A DNA stretch of 64,000 bases, taken from NCBI GenBank assembly GCA_964537285.1, contig CAZHZT010000001.1, positions 71,886-135,885 on the forward strand, given 5' to 3'. The stretch's first letter is position 1, and each line of letters opens with the position of its first letter. The position numbers were made by a program, and so were the translations under genes. This DNA comes from CAZHZT01 sp964537285 (lineage in GTDB: Bacteria; Bacteroidota; Bacteroidia; Chitinophagales; Saprospiraceae). Below are positions 16,602-25,900 of the stretch, piece after piece. The notes beneath the pieces were generated by a model, which was not told the DNA's origin, searched no databases, and saw only the letters and a program-made list of their open reading frames with translations.

Positions 16602-16672
16602 CAGTTGACGGCTAAAAGAGAACAGTTAACGAAAAGGTTTTTAGATTTCGTTAACCGTTAACCGTAAAAGTT
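16602..16672. repeat. short GTTAACG-type repeats with hairpin
   Basis: GTTAACGAAA (16625) and TTTCGTTAAC (16646) form a stem, followed by CCGTTAACCG. The same CGGTTAACGG vocabulary recurs at 45667-45725. The segment lies between the astacin-like gene end and the BASS start and may end astacin-like gene transcription. Confidence 0.5.
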
Positions 16673-16684
16673 AGTGGCGTTTTT

Positions 16685-17827
16685 TTACCATATCATAATG
16701 GCTGTAGAACCGGCACTTTCTTTGAAAAACAAACGCAGTCGTATAATGTACTTATTGCCTTTGATAAGTTTTAGTTTTACGAATGCATTTCTGTCAAAGC
16801 CACTATCGTCATCACCATCAATGTAAACAAGTTCTCCATCTATTTCCTGGAAAATGATCATTACCGTATCCATTTGACCAAATGTTTGGATACTGTATTC
16901 CCGTATAGCATCCGGAATAAAGACAAAGTTTTTCTGTTCACCTGCCTGAATATCTATGGTTTGCGATTGAAGAAGCGTCAATTCCATGTAATCATCTTCT
17001 TTTAAAGGAGGGTAAAAATGTTTTACCCACGTTTTATCGCGTTCTGATAAACCAGGCCGCGGGCGAATTCCTGTGGAATTGAATGCTGCAGGCATTCGGA
17101 TTAAGCCTGGGCTGAACGGGTAATGCATGATAGAGTTAGGGTCCCAATTGGATCCTTGAACGATATCGGGGTTGATTTTCCGGATGATGTTGTTGAAGGT
17201 TTTGTTTCGATCCCAGCGATTGGGGGGCGCAGCAAGAGCACTATAGACGACCTCCTCATCCCAAACGATGCCTGCATTAGGGTTCTGGTGCTCATGAGGG
17301 AAACCAAGCGTATGGCCTATTTCATGAAGGGCTGTATCGATATCTCCACCACCGACGCCAATGTCCCAGCCGAAGTTCATTGTGCGATCATTTCGGGAGA
17401 TATTCCAGATATCCCGGCCGATATAAGACCAGGATCCGTTACCTTTCATAAAACCGATCCGTACTTCACCATCCCTGCGGTTGTCCACTTCCCTGAATTC
17501 GAGGCCTATGCCTACTTCTTTCCAGATTTCAAAAGCTTTACGTACTACATTTTTCTCGGCTTCACCACCTTGCCAGGTACGCCATTCCCGGGTACCGTCA
17601 TTGAAAAAGACCCACTGACCGTCATCATCTTTGTCAAAAAAATAGTAATGAAGAACAGTGCCGTTAACCCATTTTTTGGCGCTTTCCAGTATGAGCCGGG
17701 CGCGGTCGGGGTTAACCTCGGCATTGAATTCTCTTTCTTTTACGGCAGGTAAGGCGCAAAAATGGGGCTGCGCCGCTACTTGATTCTCAATTTCTTGCTG
17801 TTGTTCTTGATGCATTTCGTCTTTCAT
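16685..17827 (-). CDS. M12A astacin-like zinc metalloprotease
   Basis: A 380-aa peptidase. The motif HEIGHTLGFPHEHQNP (about 166-181) matches the astacin signature HExxHxxGFxHE, giving three zinc histidines and the catalytic Glu. The Met-turn region is SIMHYPF (about 232-238), with the conserved Tyr of astacins. Residues 1-150 resemble the pro/N-terminal part of bacterial members. The last 100 residues form a beta-rich domain like bacterial pre-peptidase C-terminal domains. There is no evident signal peptide: the N-terminus is MKDEMHQEQQQEIE and acidic. Either it acts in the cytoplasm, uses another route, or the start is further upstream. Confidence 0.88.
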   Translation of the reverse strand: MKDEMHQEQQQEIENQVAAQPHFCALPAVKEREFNAEVNPDRARLILESAKKWVNGTVLHYYFFDKDDDGQWVFFNDGTREWRTWQGGEAEKNVVRKAFEIWKEVGIGLEFREVDNRRDGEVRIGFMKGNGSWSYIGRDIWNISRNDRTMNFGWDIGVGGGDIDTALHEIGHTLGFPHEHQNPNAGIVWDEEVVYSALAAPPNRWDRNKTFNNIIRKINPDIVQGSNWDPNSIMHYPFSPGLIRMPAAFNSTGIRPRPGLSERDKTWVKHFYPPLKEDDYMELTLLQSQTIDIQAGEQKNFVFIPDAIREYSIQTFGQMDTVMIIFQEIDGELVYIDGDDDSGFDRNAFVKLKLIKGNKYIIRLRLFFKESAGSTAIMIW

Positions 17828-17942
17828 AGTTCTTGGATTAAGGGTGAAGGAATAATGGGTAAAGGTTAAGGAAATTTCAGAAAATGCAATTTAATGAATA
17901 CTAAATCAAAAATGACATAAGAAAGATTAAATATCAAAAAGC

Positions 17943-18133
17943 TCTTAAGTAGTCCACGGAATTGGGCTATATAAATAACCTTTGCCCGCTGTAGAAGCAT
18001 TTTTCGTTTGGAGATCGACACTTTTTTGGGATTTTTCGAAGAAAAATCCCAAAAAAGTGTCGATCTCCAACTCAAAAACCTTCCTGCCAAGGGCATCGAT
18101 AGTTTATACAGTTTAATTCCGTGAACTACTTAA
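17943..18133. mobile_element. R6 palindromic element with 30-bp-arm core hairpin
   Basis: The ends are CTTAAGTAGTCCACGGAATT (17943) and AATTCCGTGAACTACTTAAG (to 18133), inverted repeats with one mismatch in 20. A second end copy follows at once (to 18148). The core is a perfect palindrome at 18008-18070 with arms of 30 bp and loop GAA. A related end, AAGTAGTTTACGGAATT, lies at about 20669. The element spans the spacer between two minus-strand genes. Confidence 0.75.
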
Positions 18134-18155
18134 GTAGTCCACGGAATTGAGTTAA

Positions 18156-20420
18156 CTACAAATTCAACCAATAAGTAACTTTAAGTACTAAGGCCCGGTT
18201 TTTTGGAAGCGGGCTAGGTAGAAAATCTTCTGTAAAATAGTTTTCCGTATAAACCAGGAATACGTCTGAAACAGGTTGAAACCGCCATTGCAAACGCATA
18301 TTAACATTAACGTTATCGGCTTGGGTATTGTATTGAAGAAAGGCACTAAAGAAAAGGCTTCTCGAAAAAGAAAGCTCGGCCCTGGGGCCAATCAGCCAGA
18401 AGTCTGTACTCTTGTAGGGATTGGGAAGATTTATATTGTTGTAAACATAGCTGAGCGCTAATAAGCCAACGGGCTGCCAACGATAATTGATGGAGCCTTC
18501 TACCTGGGTAAGGTGGCCATTAAAAAATTCTCCAAACTGAACTCCTACGTCGTAATACAAGTTCTTCCTTAAATCCGAAGAAAAATAAGCATTTACACTG
18601 TTGTAGGTATATTCACTGCCCTCGGGAAGTTCTAGTCCTCCGATATTTGTCGGATCAAAAGGGAAAAATAGATAAGTATATTCATTGCGCCAGCGAATGC
18701 CCAATTCGCTTTGTCCGGGGAATTGAATGAAAGCCCTGATGCCATTGGAGCGATCGGTGAGGTGCCAGTCTTCTCGATTAAGGATAAGATCATTTTCAAG
18801 ACGAAAACCCAGCTGAATAATTTTTGGATTGCCAGGGAAAATATTGAAGTTGATGTTTTGACCTGTAGACCAGAATCCAGTTCTTGGCACAAAACCAACA
18901 TCGGCTTGATAGTTTTCTCCTACATATTGACTAGAAAAGAAGAGGCTGAAGTTTCGGGTAAACCTACCCAAAAACAAGGCCGCTGATTGCGCATCCGTAT
19001 CATCGCCGGAGGAAATGGAGCGATGGTAAAAAATCTCGGATTCCCACTTATTATCTTTTGAAAATAGGTTGTATTCCAAGCCAACAATTCGGTTATACCC
19101 ATTCTGATCATGTACCAGTTCGCCATCTGCATTGCGCTCGAAATTCTCTTTATTAACGACAATTGCTCCTACGAAAGATCGATCAAATACTTTCCGTTGA
19201 ACCACTCCAACGGTGTAGTTCGCAGGGTCGATATCCAGATCATCTAGCTTGCCGGTATGCATATTCAGCAAGCCAATCCGCCAGTTTTTATCAATCTTGC
19301 CACTAAGCCGTGCGCCGGCAGTAATCGGAACACTAAGACTGCGTCTGGATTCCACTAATTGACCTTCCTGGTTTTCACGACTAACAGTTCCTCTTGCAAT
19401 ACCTATACGGCGGCTAAAGAAGGGACGACTACTAGGAAATCCAAATTTACCGAAGAGGTCTTCATTTTCAAGAAAAAATTGTCGGCGTTCCGGGAAAAAA
19501 AGTTCAAAACGGCTGAGGTTGGCAATTTGTCGGTCCACTTCCACTTGCGAAAAATCAGGATTGATGGTCAGGTCCAGATTAAGGGAGGGCGTAACTGCGA
19601 TTTTAGCATCGGCTCCGATGTCTCCGGAATACTCAGCGGGAAATTTAAATTCAAAATCCTTTTCTGTACTGACAATGGCGTATGGGATTAGAGAAATATT
19701 CATTCCGGGTTTCGGGGGAGGGCTATCCCAGTTCAAGGTCCCGGTAAATGCGAGATTGTCTGCACCAAATTGGCGGGGCACAGGTATCCAGGAGGAGATT
19801 TCATTTTGTTTGGTAGATCGGCGGGTAAAGTTGATCCTCCAGCTATTTTCACCACTTACTTGTTTGTATCTCAAAGTTTTGAATGGGATGGCCATTTCCA
19901 CGACCCAATATTCCGGATAATTTTTCACTGCTGAATACCACTTATTATCCCAGTCCAGGGGGATATTACTTCCATTATCGATCAATCCTTCTCTTTGTAC
20001 ATTTAAGGGAGAAACGGCGAAGTGAAAGCCATTGATTTTATCTTTAAACGGGTCGATATCTACAGCGAAGGCATCACTCTCGCCGAAGCTGAAATCGCGT
20101 TTAAGGGAAGCGATGATATAATCTTCTTGCTTTTGATAAATGACTGCTCCAACATAAAGGAAGTTTTGATCAAAGGTCATTTTTACTTCCGTTTGTAGAA
20201 CTGCAAAAGATGTGTCAAAAGGAAAGTTTTGAAAGAATTGATTAATTGACTGGGCCTTTTGCCATGCTGCTTCATCCAGCATACCATCTACAGCCATTTC
20301 TGTGGTGGTTTTTTGGATATTGAGCTGATATTTGGAGAGGTCTGCCTCAGGAGATTGAGCTGTCGCGATTTGTCCGGATAGAATGGGCAATAATACGAGA
20401 AGTAGTAGTTTTTTCATCAC
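18156..20420 (-). CDS. DUF5916 / CBM9-like secreted beta-barrel protein
   Basis: A 754-aa protein with a signal peptide (MMKKLLLLVLLPILSGQIATAQS). Residues 35-220 resemble the carbohydrate-binding family 9 fold (VDGMLDEAAWQKAQSINQFFQNFP...VKMTFDQNFLYVGAVIY). Residues 240-754 match the DUF5916 region: INPDFSQVEVDRQIANLSRFELFFPERRQFFLEN, FFSRRIG, then alternating beta strands to a terminal aromatic-rich strand. This predicts an outer-membrane barrel. The function of the family is not established; an association with glycan or peptide handling is a guess. Confidence 0.85.
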   Translation of the reverse strand: MMKKLLLLVLLPILSGQIATAQSPEADLSKYQLNIQKTTTEMAVDGMLDEAAWQKAQSINQFFQNFPFDTSFAVLQTEVKMTFDQNFLYVGAVIYQKQEDYIIASLKRDFSFGESDAFAVDIDPFKDKINGFHFAVSPLNVQREGLIDNGSNIPLDWDNKWYSAVKNYPEYWVVEMAIPFKTLRYKQVSGENSWRINFTRRSTKQNEISSWIPVPRQFGADNLAFTGTLNWDSPPPKPGMNISLIPYAIVSTEKDFEFKFPAEYSGDIGADAKIAVTPSLNLDLTINPDFSQVEVDRQIANLSRFELFFPERRQFFLENEDLFGKFGFPSSRPFFSRRIGIARGTVSRENQEGQLVESRRSLSVPITAGARLSGKIDKNWRIGLLNMHTGKLDDLDIDPANYTVGVVQRKVFDRSFVGAIVVNKENFERNADGELVHDQNGYNRIVGLEYNLFSKDNKWESEIFYHRSISSGDDTDAQSAALFLGRFTRNFSLFFSSQYVGENYQADVGFVPRTGFWSTGQNINFNIFPGNPKIIQLGFRLENDLILNREDWHLTDRSNGIRAFIQFPGQSELGIRWRNEYTYLFFPFDPTNIGGLELPEGSEYTYNSVNAYFSSDLRKNLYYDVGVQFGEFFNGHLTQVEGSINYRWQPVGLLALSYVYNNINLPNPYKSTDFWLIGPRAELSFSRSLFFSAFLQYNTQADNVNVNMRLQWRFQPVSDVFLVYTENYFTEDFLPSPLPKNRALVLKVTYWLNL

Positions 20421-20452
20421 TCCAAAATTGTAGGCTTGTGTTTATTTTTTTG

Positions 20453-20481
20453 AGTTCTTTGACACAATTTGTCAAAGAAGG
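20453..20481 (+). repeat. minimal R1 element (ends only)
   Basis: TTCTTTGACACAATTTGTCAAAGAA at 20455-20479 is simply the two R1 ends joined, without the internal stem-loop. It sits about 34 bp upstream of the DUF5916 start. It may be a deletion product of a full element or a basic unit. Confidence 0.75.
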
Positions 20482-20574
20482 ATTTTTGCAAAGATCGAAT
20501 AAAATGGCATTTCCAATAAAATATTCGATTTTTAAGAAAGGCATTTGGAGAGAAATTGTTTAAAGAAGGGGGGC

Positions 20575-20688
20575 TTTCAGCTTTTTCACAAGAGAACCAC
20601 TGCTGGTCCGCGCGTGTATCATGTGTGAAGCCTGTGGACCAGTATTGTGCTTGAAGCTGGCTGGTAAGTAGTTTACGGAATTAGCCAA
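20575..20688. repeat. stem-loop repeat ending in an R6-type end
   Basis: An imperfect inverted repeat (CAGCTTTTTCACAAG...CTGGTCC and GGACCAG...CTTGAAGCTG) is followed by AAGTAGTTTACGGAATT, an R6 end. It occupies the gap between two minus-strand genes. Confidence 0.5.
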
Positions 20689-20692
20689 ATAA

Positions 20693-21391
20693 TCATCTTT
20701 TTACTACAAACCCTACCTTAAAGAAAATTTGAAAATGCGGGGTAAATTCTTCTACTGCTTCCCTTATGGCAAATCGGTTAAAGAAATCATCTGATTCGAT
20801 CAGCTCTGCGCGATCAGGTACATTATTTGTTACTTTAAACCAGCGTACACCGATATTGAATCCATATTCGAACGTGAAAGGGTCATTCGGAGAATACGTT
20901 TGAAAGCCAAATCCCATGGTGAGTGCCTTGAGGTCATCTGTTGATTCCAGAGAGGTTGTCTGAAAATAAGCACCATCGTCATAGGACAGGGTTTCGGTGT
21001 TTTTAACGGTACTTTGCCGCCAAGTGAGTTGAGCTGAAATGAAAAAGGGATCGACAAATGGATGGCTGTTCAAATAATACCGAATTTCCTCCATGATTCG
21101 AAACCCATCGAGGGATTTGACCTCGGCAACTTCATCATTTGTAAGTAACTTAATCCATCCAGCTTCATGCTCCAGGTAAAAAATCGGGCTGATCTTGTGT
21201 TCAAACGCAAATTGCAGCGCAGGATGCCTTGGGTCTAAATGACTTATCGGTGAATATTTCAATACGGATTTAGCTTCAAAAGCACTTTTATTAAATCTGC
21301 CTGAATAAGTATAAGCCTTAAGAGACGAATTTTGGCCAGCTGCGTTTATCGAACACATAACAGCCAGAAGAATAAAAATAAAAAATCGCAT
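20693..21391 (-). CDS. predicted outer-membrane beta-barrel protein, unknown function
   Basis: I use the start MRFFIFILLAVMCSINAAGQ at 21391, which gives a clean signal peptide; the frame remains open 87 bp further upstream into the neighbouring gene. The mature part (about 210 aa) alternates polar and aromatic residues and closes with IFFKVGFVVKR, as in small outer-membrane barrels. No conserved domain is recognised. It follows the LVIVD lipoprotein gene by 1 bp and is probably in the same operon (22797 to 20693). Confidence 0.65.
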   Translation of the reverse strand: MRFFIFILLAVMCSINAAGQNSSLKAYTYSGRFNKSAFEAKSVLKYSPISHLDPRHPALQFAFEHKISPIFYLEHEAGWIKLLTNDEVAEVKSLDGFRIMEEIRYYLNSHPFVDPFFISAQLTWRQSTVKNTETLSYDDGAYFQTTSLESTDDLKALTMGFGFQTYSPNDPFTFEYGFNIGVRWFKVTNNVPDRAELIESDDFFNRFAIREAVEEFTPHFQIFFKVGFVVKR

Positions 21392-21392
21392 A

Positions 21393-22193
21393 TTAGGATT
21401 GAATAGGGATCTGCGATAACAGAACCAAATTATACGGATCTGAATAATCAAATTGGTATACGTTATCCGGACCAACAACTAACAGAAGACCATTCAATGG
21501 AATTACATCGTAAGTGGTAATACCCGTGTAGTGATAAACCAATTTTAAATTAAGTGGATTGGAGAAGTCGTATATCTTTAATCCTTGTGTGTCATCGCAA
21601 AGAAATAGAAGCTCACCATCAATCCCAACTCCTTTGGGATTATGCATCGGGTATTCATTAATTAGCTTTGGATTGTCAATATCTTTAATGTCAAATATTT
21701 TTAAGACATCCACTGTGATTATGCTGCCTCCACAAGGACTGTTGGCTACCTGATTGGTGTTGAGCGTAACAAATGCCAGTGAATCATTAGCCACGACCGG
21801 GTCACATGGAAGGATAGGGTAATCATAACCATATTCGGCAGTTAAGCTTGGAATACCCGTTTCAGCGCTAATGGTGTAAATGAATAGACCTTCGCTCGAA
21901 CCGATGAAAAGGCGGCCATCCAGATGGTAAATAGTCTCTATGCCCTGGCCTATATTTTGTTGATGGGTAATTTCAGGCGCTTCCGGGTTCACAATCGATA
22001 ATGTTTTTAACCGCTCATTATCTACGATATAAAGATAATCACCTACGGCCATAAAGCGAGCGTAAGAGCCGGCAATGCCTGTTTGGCCATTAGCTTCTGA
22101 TGTTGGACTTGCATTAAAATCTGCACTGTCTTCTGAACAAGCAGTAAAAAAAAATAGAATAAAAAAGAAAAAATATGAGAAATTGGTTTTCAT
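21393..22193 (-). CDS. LVIVD repeat-containing lipoprotein
   Basis: A 266-aa lipoprotein (MKTNFSYFFFFILFFFTACSED, lipobox ending in the Cys of FTAC). The mature protein has repeats of about 40 residues of the LVIVD type: GDYLYIVDNERLKTLSIVNPEAPE, GRLFIGSSEGLFIYTIS, DGELLFLCDDTQGLKIYDFSNPLNLKL. These would build a beta-propeller on the cell surface or periplasmic face. The ligand is unknown. It is probably co-transcribed with the lipoprotein gene upstream (46-bp gap) and the barrel gene downstream. Confidence 0.85.
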   Translation of the reverse strand: MKTNFSYFFFFILFFFTACSEDSADFNASPTSEANGQTGIAGSYARFMAVGDYLYIVDNERLKTLSIVNPEAPEITHQQNIGQGIETIYHLDGRLFIGSSEGLFIYTISAETGIPSLTAEYGYDYPILPCDPVVANDSLAFVTLNTNQVANSPCGGSIITVDVLKIFDIKDIDNPKLINEYPMHNPKGVGIDGELLFLCDDTQGLKIYDFSNPLNLKLVYHYTGITTYDVIPLNGLLLVVGPDNVYQFDYSDPYNLVLLSQIPIQS

Positions 22194-22239
22194 AACCTTT
22201 GATTTTAGACGATTTTTTTAATGAATATTTCTAGCTAAA

Positions 22240-22797
22240 TCACCTCCAACATTCCGGATAGCTCAACTCTGCTTCTTCCCAGCCCATGACTGCACCTTTG
22301 TCAGGGTCAACACATTCGAAATAGCCAAAGTAATTTTCCGGATAGTCCAGAAAGTTAGAAGGATCGTAAATATTGCTTACTCTACTTTTTACTTCTGGTT
22401 GGAGGAAGTTAGTAAGATCAATGGCAACCAGATCAGAAACATTGTCTGCATAGAGAATATTCCCTTTAATGGCGATATCCTTATTTCCCGGAATTTTTAT
22501 AAAATGAACCGGAGTTGGATTTACCGGACTGGAGTTATCAATGATATGAATGCCCTGGTACAACTCATTTACATAAATATAAGGAGCTTTATAGTAAATC
22601 TTGCCCAGCGTTTGGATAGGCAGAGGATCCGTACGATAAATATCTTGCCAATTAGCATCGGTATAAACAGGCTTTAAACCCATTACGCTCTCAGGAGAAC
22701 CGCCAATGAAGGAATCATTTACAACATCATCCTCGCTCCAGACGCAGGCCTGGAATAGTAGGGATGTAAATAGGGAAAGAAAAAATATATTTTTCAT
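22240..22797 (-). CDS. short LVIVD repeat-containing lipoprotein
   Basis: A 185-aa lipoprotein (MKNIFFLSLFTSLLFQACVWSED, Cys at about 18) with two to three LVIVD-type repeats (KIYYKAPYIYVNELYQGIHIIDNSSPVNPTPVHFIKI; GNILYADNVSDLVAIDLTNFLQPEVKSRV). It is much shorter than its neighbour. The C-terminus (about 150-185, Cys- and Glu-rich) is not repeat-like. It is first gene of a three-gene minus-strand group, all secreted. No function can be assigned beyond a surface beta-propeller fragment. Confidence 0.75.
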   Translation of the reverse strand: MKNIFFLSLFTSLLFQACVWSEDDVVNDSFIGGSPESVMGLKPVYTDANWQDIYRTDPLPIQTLGKIYYKAPYIYVNELYQGIHIIDNSSPVNPTPVHFIKIPGNKDIAIKGNILYADNVSDLVAIDLTNFLQPEVKSRVSNIYDPSNFLDYPENYFGYFECVDPDKGAVMGWEEAELSYPECWR

Positions 22798-22975
22798 GTT
22801 TGAAATAAGTTAATATTTAAGTTGTTGATAGGTAATTGGTTTTGCGATTTTACCAATGCTTCAATTAATTGAAAGCTCACTTAAAAAACGCTTAACTTCT
22901 CCAATCGCTGCCAGGAAATAGTTTTTTTATTTCCCCTTTAAATCCCTGCCTTCAACTTTTATCTTTTCAATACGT

Positions 22976-22983
22976 TAACTTTG
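22976..22983 (+). promoter_or_regulatory. predicted -7 box for mfd
   Basis: TAACTTTG fits TAnnTTTG. Initiation about 7 bp downstream would fall at or next to the GTG start at 22988, suggesting a leaderless or nearly leaderless mRNA. The -33 element is weak. Confidence 0.45.
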
Positions 22984-22987
22984 CACT

Positions 22988-25900
22988 GTGGAAAATCTTA
23001 AACAACTTTTAGAGCAATACAATAACGACGGACGCGTAAAGAAAGCAGTAAAGGCTTTAGAAAAGTCCGAACCTGCCCGTATTCAGTTAAGTGGAATGAT
23101 CGGCGCCCAAGAGGCTTTTGTCTTAACAGCAATGTATAGAAATAAGCCTCAGAGCCATTTGATTGTTTGTGCGGATAAAGAAGAAGCGGCTTATTTTCAG
23201 AATAATGTTATGAACCTTTTTGAACGTAAAGAGGCCCACTTCTTCCCAGATTCCTTCAAGCGCCCCGCTTATTTTGAGGAGTTGAATAGCAGTAATGTGT
23301 TGCAACGTACAGAAACTATCAATAAAATCAGTGCTTCTAAAGCCGGAGGTGAGTTGATCTTTACTTATCCGGAAGCCCTGTTTGAAAAAGTGGTGGCTCC
23401 CAAAGTACTCGAGGAAACGCGTATTGAAATCAAGGTAAATGAAATCGCCGATATTGATACCATTATCGATATATTGGTTGAGTATGGTTTTGAACGTACT
23501 GATTTCGTTTTTGAACCGGGGCAGTTCTCTATAAGGGGGGGGATAGTAGATATTTTTTCTTACGGAAATGACTATCCCTACCGAATTGAACTTTTTGATG
23601 AAGAGGTCGAGAGTATAAGAACCTTTGACCCGTCCACTCAGCTTTCCAAAAAGAACATTGCCAAAGTATCGATTGTACCGAATATTAACACCAAGTTTTC
23701 TCAAAATCAAAAGGTATCTCTTCTTCAGGTTTTGCCCGAAAATACGGTCGTCTGGATCCGGGACTTTCAAATTATGCTCGATGGCCTTCAGAATTGCTTT
23801 GAAAAAGCAGAGGAATACGGTCGAAAAGTCTCCTCTCTGGATGAAAGTGAACTGGCAGCTGTTTTTCGGGATCGGGCGTTTATACGCCCCGGAGAAATAA
23901 TGGAAGACCTTGCTAAGCATCCTATTATCCATTTTGGCAGTGGTAAGCAAGCAATTCCATTTGATCAAAAAATTACTTTTAGTGCAAAACCTCAGCCAAG
24001 CTTCAATAAGAACTTTGCGCTGCTAATCGATAACCTCAAAGAAAACGATTCAGAAAAAATAGCCAATTATCTCTTCACGGATAATCCTAGGCAAATTGAG
24101 CGGTTTTATGCTATTTTTGAGGATCTTGAGGCCAATGTTAAATTCCATCCAATTAATAAAGCCATTCATAAAGGTTTCATTGACCTGGATCTTAATATTG
24201 CTTGTTATACCGATCACCAAATCTTTGAGCGTTTCCATCGCTATAAATTAAAAAGCGGATTTACAAAAGATCAGGCACTTAACATGCGCATGCTCAGAGA
24301 GCTAAAGCCCGGAGACTATGTTTCGCACATCGATCACGGCATCGGTAGATATTCCGGGCTGGAAAAAATCGATATCAACGGGCATATTCAGGAATCAGTG
24401 CGCTTGGTTTATAAGAATAATGATATTTTATATGTGAGTATTAACTCTTTACACAAAATATCAAAATTTACCGGGCAGGAGGGCTTAGTGCCCAAACTGA
24501 GTAAATTGGGGTCTGATGCCTGGAAAAACCTCAAACGCAAAACCAAGAAAAAAGTAAAAGATATTGCAGGTGAATTGATTAAATTGTATGCTAAGCGTAA
24601 AGCTACCCAAGGGTTTGCCTTTCCTACAGATGGCTATCTGCAAAATGAACTGGAAGCTTCTTTTATTTACGAAGACACTCCCGACCAGCTTAAGGCTACT
24701 ATTGATGTAAAAGAGGATATGACAGCAAGCTACCCCATGGATCGCCTGATCTGTGGAGATGTTGGTTTTGGAAAAACGGAGGTTGCTGTCAGAGCAGCTT
24801 TTAAATCTGTAGTAGGAGGAAAACAGGTAGCGGTGCTGGTACCGACCACCATCCTGGCTCTTCAGCATTTTCGTACTTTTAATGAACGCTTAGGAGAATT
24901 TTCTGTAAAAGTTGACTATGTCAATCGCTTTCGTACCGCTAAAGAAAAACGTGAGATTTTTGACCGCCTGAAAAAAGGAGAAATAGATATTGTCATTGGC
25001 ACACACGCGCTTTTAAATAAGAGTGTCGGGTTTAAAGATCTGGGCCTTTTAGTTGTCGATGAAGAGCAAAAGTTTGGGGTATCAGCCAAGGAAAAATTGC
25101 GAAACATTAAAGTAAATGTCGATACGCTTACGCTTACGGCTACCCCTATACCTCGCACCTTGCAGTTTTCTCTTATGTCTGCTCGTGATTTGACGATCAT
25201 TCGCACTCCGCCACCTAATCGACTGCCTATTCACACCGAAATCCGTGTTTTTAATGATGAATTGATCAAGGAATCGATTTACTATGAAATAAATAGAGGT
25301 GGCCAGGTGTATTTCGTGCATAATCGAGTGAAAACCTTGCCAGATATAACAGCTATGGTGCGTCGGCTTTGCCCGGATGTTGACGTAGCTACCGCTCACG
25401 GGAAAATGGATCCTAAAGATCTTGAGCAGAAATTAATGGATTTCATTGAGCGTCGATACGATGTTCTTGTTTGTACAAATATTATTGAAACCGGTCTTGA
25501 TATTCCGAATACGAATACGATTATTATCAACAATGCTCATCAATTCGGAATGAGTGATCTGCATCAATTAAGGGGCAGGGTAGGGCGTTCCAATAAACAA
25601 GCCTTTTGCTACCTTTTCTGTCCGCCTATGTCTACACTCACCAGAGATGCACGTTTGCGCCTGAAAACGTTGGAAGAGCATTCTGAGTTAGGCAGTGGTT
25701 TTAACATTGCCATGCGGGATCTGGATATCCGGGGTGCCGGAAACCTACTGGGAGCAGAGCAAAGTGGCTTCATTTCTGAAATTGGCTATGAGACCTATCA
25801 GAAAATTCTCGAGGAGGCCGTCCAGGAACTTAAAGAGAATGAATTTAAAGACCTTTTTAAAAAAGATTTGGAGAAAAATCATCAATACGTGCGGGATGTG

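Noticed and set aside
17123..17752. 209-codon plus-strand frame opposite the astacin-like gene
   Set aside because: The minus-strand frame has the complete HExxHxxGFxHE motif; the plus-strand frame is its shadow.
17866..18096. 76-codon minus-strand frame
   Set aside because: It runs through the R6 palindrome; its composition follows the inverted repeat and it has no homology I recognise.
23123..23968. 281-codon minus-strand frame opposite mfd
   Set aside because: The plus strand encodes the conserved UvrB-like part of Mfd without a break; the reverse frame has no recognisable motif.
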